A stretch of 7,979 nt of DNA from an uncultured Pseudomonadota bacterium (GCA_903918705.1 CAIXFP010000099.1:1-7979), one strand, 5' to 3'; counted from the stretch's first letter, positions 1 through 6,689 are shown. The notes: generated by a model not told the origin, from the sequence alone. Translations and numbers: made by a program.

Positions 1-2
1 CG

Positions 3-296
3 GAAGCCGCCAACATCGCCAAGGCAAACCTGCTGTATGACTACCTGGATTCCACCGATTTCTACAAGAATCCGGTGGCCAAGGCCGACCGTTCGCGCAT
101 GAACATTCCGTTCACGCTCAAGGACGCGGCCCTGGACGAGGATTTCCTCAAGGGCGCCAAGGCGCGCGGCCTGGTGCAGTTGAAGGGGCACCGCTCCGTG
201 GGCGGCATGCGCGCTTCCATCTACAACGCCATGCCGGTGGAAGGGGTGCAGGCCCTGGTGGATTACATGAAGGAGTTCGAGAAGACCCGCGGCTGA
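3..296 (+). CDS. serC: Phosphoserine aminotransferase, C-terminal part (5' end outside window)
   Basis: This is the last 97 codons of a PLP-dependent class V aminotransferase that converts 3-phosphohydroxypyruvate and glutamate to O-phosphoserine in serine synthesis. In many proteobacteria it also acts in the PLP pathway on the 4-phosphohydroxythreonine step. The reading frame is open from base 3, so the gene begins upstream and the PLP-binding lysine is not in view. The family signature is the C-terminal block GHRSVGGMRASIYNAMP, whose His and Arg residues contact the substrate phosphate/carboxylate in known SerC structures, followed by EGVQALVDYMKEFE. The internal GTG (75) and ATG (100) are not real starts, because homologous sequence continues upstream of them (EAANIAKANLLYDYLD). 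The gene ends in TGA at 294-296 and is followed by a terminator-like hairpin before the serA-like gene. Identification is secure; only the fragment is seen. Confidence 0.96.
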   Translation, partial: EAANIAKANLLYDYLDSTDFYKNPVAKADRSRMNIPFTLKDAALDEDFLKGAKARGLVQLKGHRSVGGMRASIYNAMPVEGVQALVDYMKEFEKTRG

Positions 297-313
297 GTCC
301 GCGCCCCGACCCG

Positions 314-340
314 CCGGCGCCGCGATGCGCCGGTTTTTTT
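314..340 (+). terminator. Intrinsic-terminator-like hairpin between serC and the serA-like gene
   Basis: A perfect 7-bp G+C-only stem is formed by CCGGCGC (314-320) and GCGCCGG (327-333), with a six-base loop CGCGAT, followed immediately by seven T residues (334-340). This is the textbook form of a Rho-independent terminator. It begins 17 bases after the serC stop codon and ends 17 bases before the chosen start of the next co-directional gene. It could end a serC transcript, act as a partial terminator that lowers expression of the downstream genes, or be bypassed by a downstream promoter. No separate promoter is visible in the 17 bases between it and the next start. Confidence 0.85.
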
Positions 341-357
341 CGCCGAGAGAGTCGCTC

Positions 358-1536
358 ATGGCCCTTCCCCTCAAAGTCCTCACCCTTAATGCCATCGCCC
401 GGCGTGGCCTGGCGCGGCTGCCGCCGCATTACCGGGTCGGCGGCGACGTGACGGAGCCGGATGCAATCCTGGTGCGCTCCCAGGCGATGCACGACATGGC
501 CATCGCGGAGTCGGTCCTGGCCATCGGCAGGGCCGGCGCCGGCACCAACAACATCCCGGTGCAGGCCATGAGCGAACGCGGCGTGGTGGTGTTCAACGCC
601 CCCGGGGGCAACGCCAACGCGGTGAAGGAACTGGTCATCGCCGGCATGCTGATGGGGGCGCGCAACCTGCTGCCGGCTCTCCACTTCGTCGCCGCTCTGG
701 AGGGGGAGGGCGATGCCCTGCGCCAGCAGATCGAGGCGAGCAAGAAGTCCTTCGTCGGCCACGAACTGCCGGGCCGTACTCTGGGCGTGGTGGGCCTGGG
801 CGCGGTGGGCGCCCTGGTGGCGGATGCCGCCCTGCACCTGGGGATGCGCGTGATCGGCCACGACCCGGAGATCAGCGTCGAAGCCGCCTGGCGCCTGCCG
901 TCCCAGGTGAAGAAGGCGGGGTCGGTGAACGAACTGGTGCGGCAGTCCGACTTCATCAGCCTGCACGTCCCGTTGTTGCCGGCTACCCGGGATTTGATCA
1001 ATGCCGACCGGGTGAAGTTGATGAGGAAGGGCTGCGTGCTGCTCAATTTTGCCCGCGACGGCATCGTCGACCCGGCGGCGGTGCTGGCCGGCCTGGAAGA
1101 GAACCGGCTACAGGCTTACGTGTGTGATTTCCCCAACCCCGCGCTGCGGCAACACCCGCGTTTCGTGGCGCTGCCGCACCTGGGCGCTTCCACCGAGGAA
1201 GCCGAGGAAAACTGCGCCGTCATGGTGGCGGAACAGCTTGCCGATTACCTGGACCATGGCAACATTCACAACTCGGTTAATTTTCCCAACATCGCCATGC
1301 CGCGCGAATCCGGCTACCGCCTCGCCATCGCCAACGCCAACGTGCCCAACATGCTGGGCCGGATCTCCACCTGCCTGGCGGCCGCCGAGCTCAACATCCA
1401 CAACATGGCGAACACCTCCCGCGGCGAGTTGGCGTTTACCCTGGTGGACGTGGACAGCCCGCCCGGCGCCGCCGTCATCGCCCGACTGGCCGAGATTCCC
1501 GGCGTGTTGCGGGTACGCTACCTGCCTGCCGATTAA
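358..1536 (+). CDS. serA: Short ACT-domain D-3-phosphoglycerate dehydrogenase (SerA-like)
   Basis: This 392-residue protein of the D-2-hydroxyacid dehydrogenase family is predicted to oxidise 3-phosphoglycerate to 3-phosphohydroxypyruvate with NAD+, the step before SerC. The substrate-binding region carries RAGAGTNNI (58-66) and APGGNANAVKE (81-91). The Rossmann nucleotide loop is GLGAVG (146-151), with Asp169 after the second strand favouring NAD. Catalytic Arg233 (NFARDGIVD) and His274 (LPHLGAST) are present. The segment that usually carries the catalytic Glu (DVxxxEP) is replaced by YVCDFPNP (254-261). An ACT domain fills about 320-392. I chose ATG358 because an upstream in-frame ATG at 325 lies inside the hairpin loop, and because MALPLKVLTLN matches the family's N-terminus; GAGAGAG at 345-351 is a weak ribosome site. 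pheA starts 25 bases downstream. Another hydroxyacid dehydrogenase role, such as PdxB-like, is possible but less likely next to serC. Confidence 0.88.
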   Translation: MALPLKVLTLNAIARRGLARLPPHYRVGGDVTEPDAILVRSQAMHDMAIAESVLAIGRAGAGTNNIPVQAMSERGVVVFNAPGGNANAVKELVIAGMLMGARNLLPALHFVAALEGEGDALRQQIEASKKSFVGHELPGRTLGVVGLGAVGALVADAALHLGMRVIGHDPEISVEAAWRLPSQVKKAGSVNELVRQSDFISLHVPLLPATRDLINADRVKLMRKGCVLLNFARDGIVDPAAVLAGLEENRLQAYVCDFPNPALRQHPRFVALPHLGASTEEAEENCAVMVAEQLADYLDHGNIHNSVNFPNIAMPRESGYRLAIANANVPNMLGRISTCLAAAELNIHNMANTSRGELAFTLVDVDSPPGAAVIARLAEIPGVLRVRYLPAD

Positions 1537-1561
1537 CCCTCACAACGACGTATCTGACGCC

Positions 1562-2623
1562 ATGAACGAGCAACTCACCCAATTGCGCGAGCGCATCGAC
1601 CACATCGACGAGGCGATGCTGCGCCTGCTCAACGAGAGGGCCGGCATCGCCCAGGAAATCGGCCATCTCAAGAACGGTTCCATCTACCGCGCCGAACGCG
1701 AGGCCCAGGTGGTGCGCCGCCTGCAGGCCGCCAATGCCGGGCCGCTGGCGGCGGAGGCGATTTCCGTGCTGTTCAAGGAAATCATGTCCGCCTGCCGCGC
1801 CCTGGAGCAGCCCCTCACCGTGTCCTACCTGGGGCCGCGGGGCACCTTCTCGGAAGCGGCGGCGGTCAAGCATTTCGGCCATGCCGTCGCCGGCCTGCCC
1901 TGTGGCGACATCGACGAGGCCTTCCGCGCGGTGGAGCGGGGCGAGGCCCATTTCGGTGTGGCGCCGGTGGAGAACTCCACCGAAGGCGCGGTCAATCGCA
2001 CCCTGGATCTGCTACTCACCAGCCCGCTGAAAATCTGCGGCGAGGTGAAATTGCGGGTGCGCCAGCACCTGATGCGCAAGGTCGACGGGCTGGAGGGCAT
2101 CGCGGTGGTGTATTCCCACATGCAGTCCCTGGCCCAGTGCCATGAGTGGCTGGGGCAGCACCTGTACGGCGTCAAGACCATCCCGGTCACCAGCAATGCC
2201 GAGGCGGCGCGGCTGGCGGCGGCCGACCCGGCCAGCGCGGCCATCGCCGGGGATTTGGCGGCGGAACACTACGAATTGAAACTCGTCGCCCGCGACATCG
2301 AGGACGAGCCCAACAACACCACCCGCTTCCTGGTACTGGGTAACGAGGACGCCGCGCCTTCGGGCCGCGACAAGACTTCCCTGGTGTTGTCCGCCAAGAA
2401 CCGTCCCGGCTCCCTGCTGGAACTGCTGGCCCCCCTGGCCGGCCACGACATCGGCCTGTCCAAGCTGGAATCGCGCCCCGCCCGCACCGGCTCCTGGGAC
2501 TATGTGTTCTACATGGACATCGACGGCCATCGCGGCGACCGCAATATCCAGAATGCCCTGCACGCCGTGGAAGACCAATGCACTTTCCTCAAGGTGCTCG
2601 GTTCCTACCCGGTTGCCGTTTGA
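1562..2623 (+). CDS. pheA: Bifunctional chorismate mutase / prephenate dehydratase (P-protein)
   Basis: This cytoplasmic enzyme of 353 residues rearranges chorismate to prephenate and decarboxylates/dehydrates that to phenylpyruvate. The N-terminal AroQ chorismate mutase domain (about 1-85) shows Arg11 (RERIDHID), Arg26, Lys37 and the RAERE block with Arg46/Glu47, matching the family's active-site pattern. The prephenate dehydratase domain (about 86-260) has YLGPRGTFSEAAA (89-101), PVENSTEGAV (135-144) and NNTTRF (251-256), which contains the catalytic Thr-Arg-Phe. The C-terminal ACT domain (about 272-350) keeps KNRPGSLLELL and ESRP (303-306), the phenylalanine-binding motifs, so feedback inhibition by Phe is expected. 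The frame is open far upstream to 1049, but that part overlaps the serA-like gene; ATG1562 begins exactly at the conserved mutase N-terminus. No strong ribosome site is visible. It lies 25 bases after the serA-like gene and 15 before hisC. Confidence 0.97.
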   Translation: MNEQLTQLRERIDHIDEAMLRLLNERAGIAQEIGHLKNGSIYRAEREAQVVRRLQAANAGPLAAEAISVLFKEIMSACRALEQPLTVSYLGPRGTFSEAAAVKHFGHAVAGLPCGDIDEAFRAVERGEAHFGVAPVENSTEGAVNRTLDLLLTSPLKICGEVKLRVRQHLMRKVDGLEGIAVVYSHMQSLAQCHEWLGQHLYGVKTIPVTSNAEAARLAAADPASAAIAGDLAAEHYELKLVARDIEDEPNNTTRFLVLGNEDAAPSGRDKTSLVLSAKNRPGSLLELLAPLAGHDIGLSKLESRPARTGSWDYVFYMDIDGHRGDRNIQNALHAVEDQCTFLKVLGSYPVAV

Positions 2624-2638
2624 TTTCGGATTCCATCC

Positions 2639-3754
2639 ATGCATCCCTGCGACCTCGCACCCGCCCACATCCGTGCCATCGCGCCCTACCCGCCGGGCAA
2701 GCCGATTTCCGAACTGGCCCGAGAGATGGGTTTGGCCGAAGCCGACATCGTCAAGCTGGCTTCCAATGAAAACCCCCTCGGCCCCAGCCCCAGGGCACGT
2801 GCGGCCATGGCCGCCGGCCTCGACGAGGTGGCCCTGTATCCGGACGGCAACGGATTTGAACTGAAATTTGCCCTATCCAATCGGCTGGGTGTCGGGATCG
2901 ACGGCATCGTTCTTGGCAACGGCTCCAACGACGTCCTGGAACTGGCGGCCCGAGCGCTGCTGGCGCCGGGTACCTCGGCGGTCTATTCCGAGCACGCCTT
3001 TGCGGTCTATCCCCTGGCCACCCAGGCGGCGGGCGCTCGGGGTATCGCGGTGCCGGCGCGAGACTGGGGCCACGATCTGGCCGCCATGGGGGCGGCCATC
3101 CGCGATGACACCCGCGTGGTCTTCCTCGCCAACCCCAACAACCCCACCGGAACGCTGCTGGAATCGGGTGAATTGCACGCCTTTCTCACCGCGTTGCCGT
3201 CCCGGGTGGCCGCGGTGCTGGACGAGGCCTACGGCGAGTTCCTCGACCCGGCCCGGCGCGCCCCGTCCGTGGACTGGCTGGCCGAGTTTCCCAACCTCAT
3301 CCTCACCCGCACCTTCTCCAAGGCCTACGGCCTGGCCGGGTTGCGCGTGGGCTACGCCCTGGCGCAGCCGGATCTGGCGGACCTGCTCAACCGGGTGCGA
3401 CAGCCCTTCAACGTCAACAGCCTGGCCCTGGCCGCTGCGGCGGCGGCGCTGGGCGACGAGGAGTTTCTCGCCCGTGCCAAGGCCGTCAACGACGCCGGTA
3501 TGGCGCAACTGCTGGATGGCTGCCGACGCCTGGGGCTGGGCCACATCCCCTCGTTCGGCAATTTCGTCTGCATCGAAGTCGGCAAGGATGCCGCGGCCAC
3601 CGCGAAAATCTTCCAGGCCCTGCTCCGCAAGGGTGTCATCGTGCGACCCGTGGGCAACTATGGCCTGCCCACCTACCTGCGGGTGAGCATCGGCCTGCCG
3701 GAGCAAAACACGCGCTTCCTCGCCGCTTTGGGCGAAATACTGGAACGTCCATGA
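2639..3754 (+). CDS. hisC: Histidinol-phosphate / aromatic aminotransferase
   Basis: This is a 371-residue fold-type I PLP aminotransferase of the HisC family, which exchanges amino groups between glutamate and imidazole-acetol phosphate. Supraoperon versions between pheA and tyrA are known or inferred to transaminate phenylpyruvate, 4-hydroxyphenylpyruvate or prephenate as well. Visible motifs are LASNENPLGPSP (40-51), the nucleotide-phosphate region NGSNDVLE (94-101), ANPNNPTG (164-171), Asp195 in LDEAYGEF for the PLP pyridine nitrogen, and TFSKAYGLAGLRVGY (225-239) with Schiff-base Lys228 and Arg236. YLRVSIG (346-352) supplies Arg348 for the substrate carboxylate. Length is normal for the family. 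The stop overlaps the start of tyrA by ATGA, implying translational coupling. The position suggests an aromatic role; the sequence alone does not show whether it also serves histidine synthesis or whether a second hisC lies elsewhere. Confidence 0.95.
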   Translation: MHPCDLAPAHIRAIAPYPPGKPISELAREMGLAEADIVKLASNENPLGPSPRARAAMAAGLDEVALYPDGNGFELKFALSNRLGVGIDGIVLGNGSNDVLELAARALLAPGTSAVYSEHAFAVYPLATQAAGARGIAVPARDWGHDLAAMGAAIRDDTRVVFLANPNNPTGTLLESGELHAFLTALPSRVAAVLDEAYGEFLDPARRAPSVDWLAEFPNLILTRTFSKAYGLAGLRVGYALAQPDLADLLNRVRQPFNVNSLALAAAAAALGDEEFLARAKAVNDAGMAQLLDGCRRLGLGHIPSFGNFVCIEVGKDAAATAKIFQALLRKGVIVRPVGNYGLPTYLRVSIGLPEQNTRFLAALGEILERP

Positions 3755-4620
3755 TCGACCACCTGGTAGTGATCGGCGCCGGCCTGATCGGCGGCTCCTT
3801 CGCCCTGGCTCTGAAACGCAAGGGTCTGGTCAAGCATGTCACCGGCGTCGGGCGCGGCCGCGCCAATCTTGAGCTGGCCTTGAAGCTGGGAGTCATCGAC
3901 AGCATCGGCGCCAGCGTCGGGGAGGCCGTCAGGAGCGCCGACGTGGTGCTGGCGGCCATTCCCGTGGGCGCCATGCCGGCCCTGTTCCGGGAACTGGTCG
4001 ACACCCTGCCCGCCGGCGCCATCGTGACGGACGCCGGCAGCACCAAACAGGACGTGATCGCCGCCGCCCGCGCCGCGCTGGGCAGCAAGATCGGTCAGTT
4101 CGTGCCCGGCCACCCCATCGCCGGGGCGGAGACCAACGGTGCCGGGGCCGCCCACGCCCATCTCTTCGAGGGCAAACCGGTCATCCTCACGCCCCTGGCG
4201 GAGAACCGCCCTGAAGACGTGGATCGGGTGGAAAGCCTGTGGAGCGCCTGCATCGCCCGGGTAGCGCGCATGTCGGAAGCCGATCACGACCGGGTGTTCG
4301 CGGCGGTGAGCCATCTGCCCCATCTCGCCGCCTTTGCCCTGATGGAGGAACTGGCCGAGCGGCCGGATCACGACATCTACTTCAGTTTCGCCGGCAGCGG
4401 CTTTCGCGATTTCACCCGCATCGCCGGCAGCCACCCGGAAATGTGGCGCGACATCGCCCTGGCCAACCGCGTGGCCCTGCTCGGCGAACTGGACACCTAC
4501 ATCGACAAACTGGAAACCATCCGCGGCCTGATCGAGGCGAGCGACGGCATGGGCCTCGAAGCCCTGTTCGCGCGCGCCCGTCAGGCCCGGCTCAACTGGA
4601 TCAAAGGGAAAGTGTCATGA
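3751..4620 (+). CDS. tyrA: Prephenate / arogenate dehydrogenase
   Basis: This 289-residue, single-function TyrA oxidatively decarboxylates prephenate (to 4-hydroxyphenylpyruvate) or arogenate (to tyrosine). It has no fused chorismate mutase and no ACT domain. The Rossmann fold opens with VVIGAGLIGGSFA (6-18). After the second strand the sequence reads GVGRGRANL (32-40), with no acidic residue where NAD-specific members have one, which hints at NADP use. The catalytic region shows DAGSTK (94-99) and GHPIAGAE (120-127), with His121 as the conserved catalytic His. SHLPH (187-191) and FRDFTRIAGSHPEMWRDI (218-235) are family helices around the active site. The start ATG shares bases with the hisC stop, and GGAA at 3742-3745 may serve as ribosome site. 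The stop overlaps the aroA start by ATGA. Substrate choice cannot be decided from sequence; TyrA of Nitrosomonas europaea, as I recall, is arogenate- and NADP-specific. Confidence 0.95.
   Translation: MIDHLVVIGAGLIGGSFALALKRKGLVKHVTGVGRGRANLELALKLGVIDSIGASVGEAVRSADVVLAAIPVGAMPALFRELVDTLPAGAIVTDAGSTKQDVIAAARAALGSKIGQFVPGHPIAGAETNGAGAAHAHLFEGKPVILTPLAENRPEDVDRVESLWSACIARVARMSEADHDRVFAAVSHLPHLAAFALMEELAERPDHDIYFSFAGSGFRDFTRIAGSHPEMWRDIALANRVALLGELDTYIDKLETIRGLIEASDGMGLEALFARARQARLNWIKGKVS
4605..4609 (+). promoter_or_regulatory. Ribosome binding site of aroA
   Basis: AGGGA, within AAAGGGAAAG, lies inside the last codons of tyrA, seven bases before ATG4617. It is the clearest Shine-Dalgarno match on the plus strand of the window and supports 4617 as the aroA start over the upstream open frame. 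Confidence 0.7.
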
Positions 4621-5930
4621 GTGATTATCTCGACCTGCCGGCCCTGGCCGGCGCCCGCGGCATCGTGCGTCTGCCCGGCTCGAAAAGCATTTCCAACCGC
4701 ATCCTGCTGCTCGCCGCCCTGGCTTCCGGCCAGACCCTGGTGCAAGGTTTGCTGGATTCCGACGACACCCGGGTGATGCTGGACGCCCTGCACCGCCTCG
4801 GAGTCACCTGGCAGCGCGTGGAAGGCACGGATGATTATCGGGTGGATGGCGTCGGCGGCGCCTTTCCGGTGAAGTACGCCAACCTGTTCCTGGGCAATGC
4901 CGGCACCGCGTATCGCTCTCTCACCGCCGCCTGCGCCCTTGCCGGCGGCGACTACACCCTCACCGGCGTGGCGCGCATGCACGAGCGTCCCATCGGCGAC
5001 CTGGTGGACGCCCTGCGTCAGGCCGGCGCCCAGATCGACTACCTGGAAAGCGACGGCTATCCGCCGCTGCACATCCTGCCCCACGAGGACGGGGCGAGCG
5101 AAATCACGGTCAAGGGCAACGTCTCCAGCCAGTACCTCACCGGCCTGCTGCTGTCCGCTCCCCTGCTCGGCCGGGAGGTGGCCATCGCCCTGGACGGCGA
5201 ACTGATCTCCAAACCTTACGTGGAGATCACCCTCAACCTGATGAAGCGCTTCGGCATCGTGGTCAAACGTGACGGCTGGCAGCGCTTCACCGTTCCGGTG
5301 GCCGGGTATAAGAGCCCGGGTAGTATCGAGGTGGAAGGCGACGCCTCCTCGGCCTCCTATTTTCTCGCCGCCGGCGCCATCGGCCGCGGTCCGGTGCGGG
5401 TGGAAGGGGTGGGGCGCAACAGCATCCAGGGCGACGTGCGTTTCGCCGAAGCCCTGGCGCGCATGGGCGCGGAAGTCGGCTTCGGCCCCAACTGGATCGA
5501 ATGCCGCCTGGGCTGCGCCGACCGCCTCCATGCCATCGACCTGGACTGCAACCACATCCCCGACGCCGCCATGACGCTGGCCATCCTGGCTCTGTTCGGC
5601 GACGGCACCACCACCTTGAAGAACATCGCCTCGTGGCGGGTCAAGGAAACCGACCGCATCGCCGCCATGGCCGCCGAGTTGCGCAAACTCGGCGCCACGG
5701 TGGAGGAGGGCGCCGACTACATCCGCGTCACCCCGCCGGCGAAACTCACGGCCAACGCCCAAATCGACACCTACGACGACCACCGCATGGCCATGTGCTT
5801 CTCCCTGGTGTCCCTGGCCGGCGTGCCGGTGCGGATCAACGATCCCAAGTGCGTAAACAAGACCTTCCCGGATTATTTCGAGAAGTTCGCGGGGATCGGA
5901 CAGGGGGCGGGAGCCGTCTGCAACGCCTGA
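4617..5930 (+). CDS. aroA: 3-phosphoshikimate 1-carboxyvinyltransferase (EPSP synthase)
   Basis: AroA, 437 residues, transfers the enolpyruvyl group of PEP to shikimate-3-phosphate, the sixth shikimate-pathway step. Class I signatures run through the whole protein: LPGSKSISNR (19-28), LGNAGTAYRSL (92-102), MHERPIGDLVDALR (121-134), SSQYLTGLLLSAPL (170-183), SKPYVEIT (198-205), VEGDASSASYFLAAGAI (239-255), IPDAAMT (314-320) with catalytic Asp316, RVKETDRIAAMA (341-352) with Glu344 and Arg347, YDDHRMAMCFSL (386-397) and DPKCVNKTFPDYF (409-421). Numbering around 96-101 matches the E. coli enzyme, and the residue at 101 is Ser where Pro is usual, with Tyr at 99. ATG4617 overlaps the tyrA stop and is preceded by a good ribosome site; the frame is open to 4239 but that part lies over tyrA. 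This is the last gene of the plus-strand unit; cmk does not follow. Confidence 0.97.
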   Translation: MSDYLDLPALAGARGIVRLPGSKSISNRILLLAALASGQTLVQGLLDSDDTRVMLDALHRLGVTWQRVEGTDDYRVDGVGGAFPVKYANLFLGNAGTAYRSLTAACALAGGDYTLTGVARMHERPIGDLVDALRQAGAQIDYLESDGYPPLHILPHEDGASEITVKGNVSSQYLTGLLLSAPLLGREVAIALDGELISKPYVEITLNLMKRFGIVVKRDGWQRFTVPVAGYKSPGSIEVEGDASSASYFLAAGAIGRGPVRVEGVGRNSIQGDVRFAEALARMGAEVGFGPNWIECRLGCADRLHAIDLDCNHIPDAAMTLAILALFGDGTTTLKNIASWRVKETDRIAAMAAELRKLGATVEEGADYIRVTPPAKLTANAQIDTYDDHRMAMCFSLVSLAGVPVRINDPKCVNKTFPDYFEKFAGIGQGAGAVCNA

Positions 5931-6122
5931 AAGCCTCGGAAATGCCGGTACGCCGGGCCGTGAGCGCATTGCGCCGACCGTAGGCCGCCAGGCAAATGGG
6001 CCGCGTCGACTTTGCCGTCAAGGCCTGGAATCCGGCCCGCATGCCGGACTGGGAGAGGGAGCGGGGCGTCGCCCGCTTCCCGGGCAAGCACGGGGAACTC
6101 AAGTCCGGTAGATAAACCCGGG
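5931..6122. other. Intergenic region between convergent aroA and the tlpA-like gene, rich in short inverted repeats
   Basis: These 192 bases separate two transcription units that face each other. I see four short palindromic structures: GCGC-ATT-GCGC (5964-5974); TCCGGC (6031-6036) with GCCGGA (6043-6048) around a six-base loop; GCGGG (6061-6065) with CCCGC (6072-6076); and GCCCG (6071-6075) with CGGGC (6081-6085), the last two being mutually exclusive. None is followed by a T-tract on either strand, so none qualifies as a standard intrinsic terminator, although some may stop transcription with Rho or act as dispersed repeats. A 39-codon ATG frame (5996-6115, plus strand) exists but has no ribosome site or family resemblance that I can recognise. 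No RNA gene is evident. Confidence 0.6.
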
Positions 6123-6689
6123 TCAGGGCCCCGCTTCGTCCAGCAGCGTTTCCAGCTTCGCCATGGTCTCCGGGGTGTCCCATTCGATGGAACCGAACAG
6201 CCCGAGGCGCACGCGGCCCTGTTTGTCCACCACGTAGCTGGTGGGAAAGGCGAATACCTGCCAGGCCTTGAGGTTCGCGCCCTCGGCGTCCAGCAGGATG
6301 GGGAAGTTCACCGGCACCTGCTTCAGGAAGGCGCGGATTTCTTCCGGGCCCTCCCCCGCGTTGACGGCCAGGAGGGTGAAGGGGCGCCCGGCCATGTTCG
6401 TGGCCAGGCGCGCCATGGAGGGCATTTCCTTGCGGCAGGGCGGACACCACACTGCCCAGAAGTTGACCAGCACGACCCGCCCGCGTAGTTGCTCCAGTCG
6501 CACCATGCCGCCGTCCAGGCTGGGCAGGGCCAGGGGCGCGGCAGGTTTGACGGGCAGCGGTTTGAGATCGGCGGCGGCGGCCACACCGACACCAAGGGCG
6601 AGGGCGAACAGCAGGGGCCGTCCTAGCCGGCTTGCCCATGTTGTCCCGCGGGCTGGCGCGGGCAGGGCAGAAAAAAGAGGTGGCTTCAT
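6123..6689 (-). CDS. TlpA/ResA-type thioredoxin-fold disulfide reductase, exported
   Basis: This 188-residue protein has an N-terminal export region with Arg21/Arg24 followed by a hydrophobic stretch (LLFALALGVGVAAAA, 26-40), then a likely cleavage or anchor point before Asp41. The mature part is a thioredoxin-like domain of the TlpA/AhpC-TSA group: LVNFWAVWCPPC (74-85) with redox Cys82 and Cys85, EMPSMARLA following, LLAVNAGEGPEEI (106-118), and the cis-proline loop FAFPTSYVVDKQGRV (146-160) with Pro149. Such proteins act in the periplasm as thiol-disulfide oxidoreductases, often reducing cysteines for cytochrome c maturation or acting on particular envelope proteins; the client here is unknown. 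The start overlaps the stop of the upstream hydrolase-like gene by ATGA and has a good ribosome site (AAGGA, six bases before ATG). The specific subfamily (TlpA, ResA, CcmG) is not settled; no cytochrome maturation genes are nearby. Confidence 0.92.
   Translation of the reverse strand: MKPPLFSALPAPARGTTWASRLGRPLLFALALGVGVAAAADLKPLPVKPAAPLALPSLDGGMVRLEQLRGRVVLVNFWAVWCPPCRKEMPSMARLATNMAGRPFTLLAVNAGEGPEEIRAFLKQVPVNFPILLDAEGANLKAWQVFAFPTSYVVDKQGRVRLGLFGSIEWDTPETMAKLETLLDEAGP

Noticed and set aside
325..357. N-terminal extension of the serA-like protein from ATG325
   Set aside because: The codon is in the loop of the terminator hairpin, has no ribosome site, and the extra residues (MRRFFSPRESL) are encoded by the stem and T-tract.
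1049..1561. Upstream extension of the pheA frame
   Set aside because: It runs over the conserved C-terminal half of the serA-like gene; ATG1562 matches the chorismate mutase N-terminus.
2873..3706. 277-residue minus-strand and 272-residue plus-strand open frames over hisC
   Set aside because: Both are shadows of hisC, which carries all expected PLP aminotransferase motifs in its own frame.
4581..5969. 462-residue open frame on the minus strand opposite aroA
   Set aside because: It lies wholly over the well-conserved aroA, is rich in His/Gly/Gln/Val with no domain, and is a usual antisense artefact of high-GC codon use.
6061..6085. Candidate bidirectional intrinsic terminator from the GCGGG/CCCGC and GCCCG/CGGGC stems
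   Set aside because: No T-tract follows on either strand and the two stems exclude one another, so it is described only as an inverted repeat.
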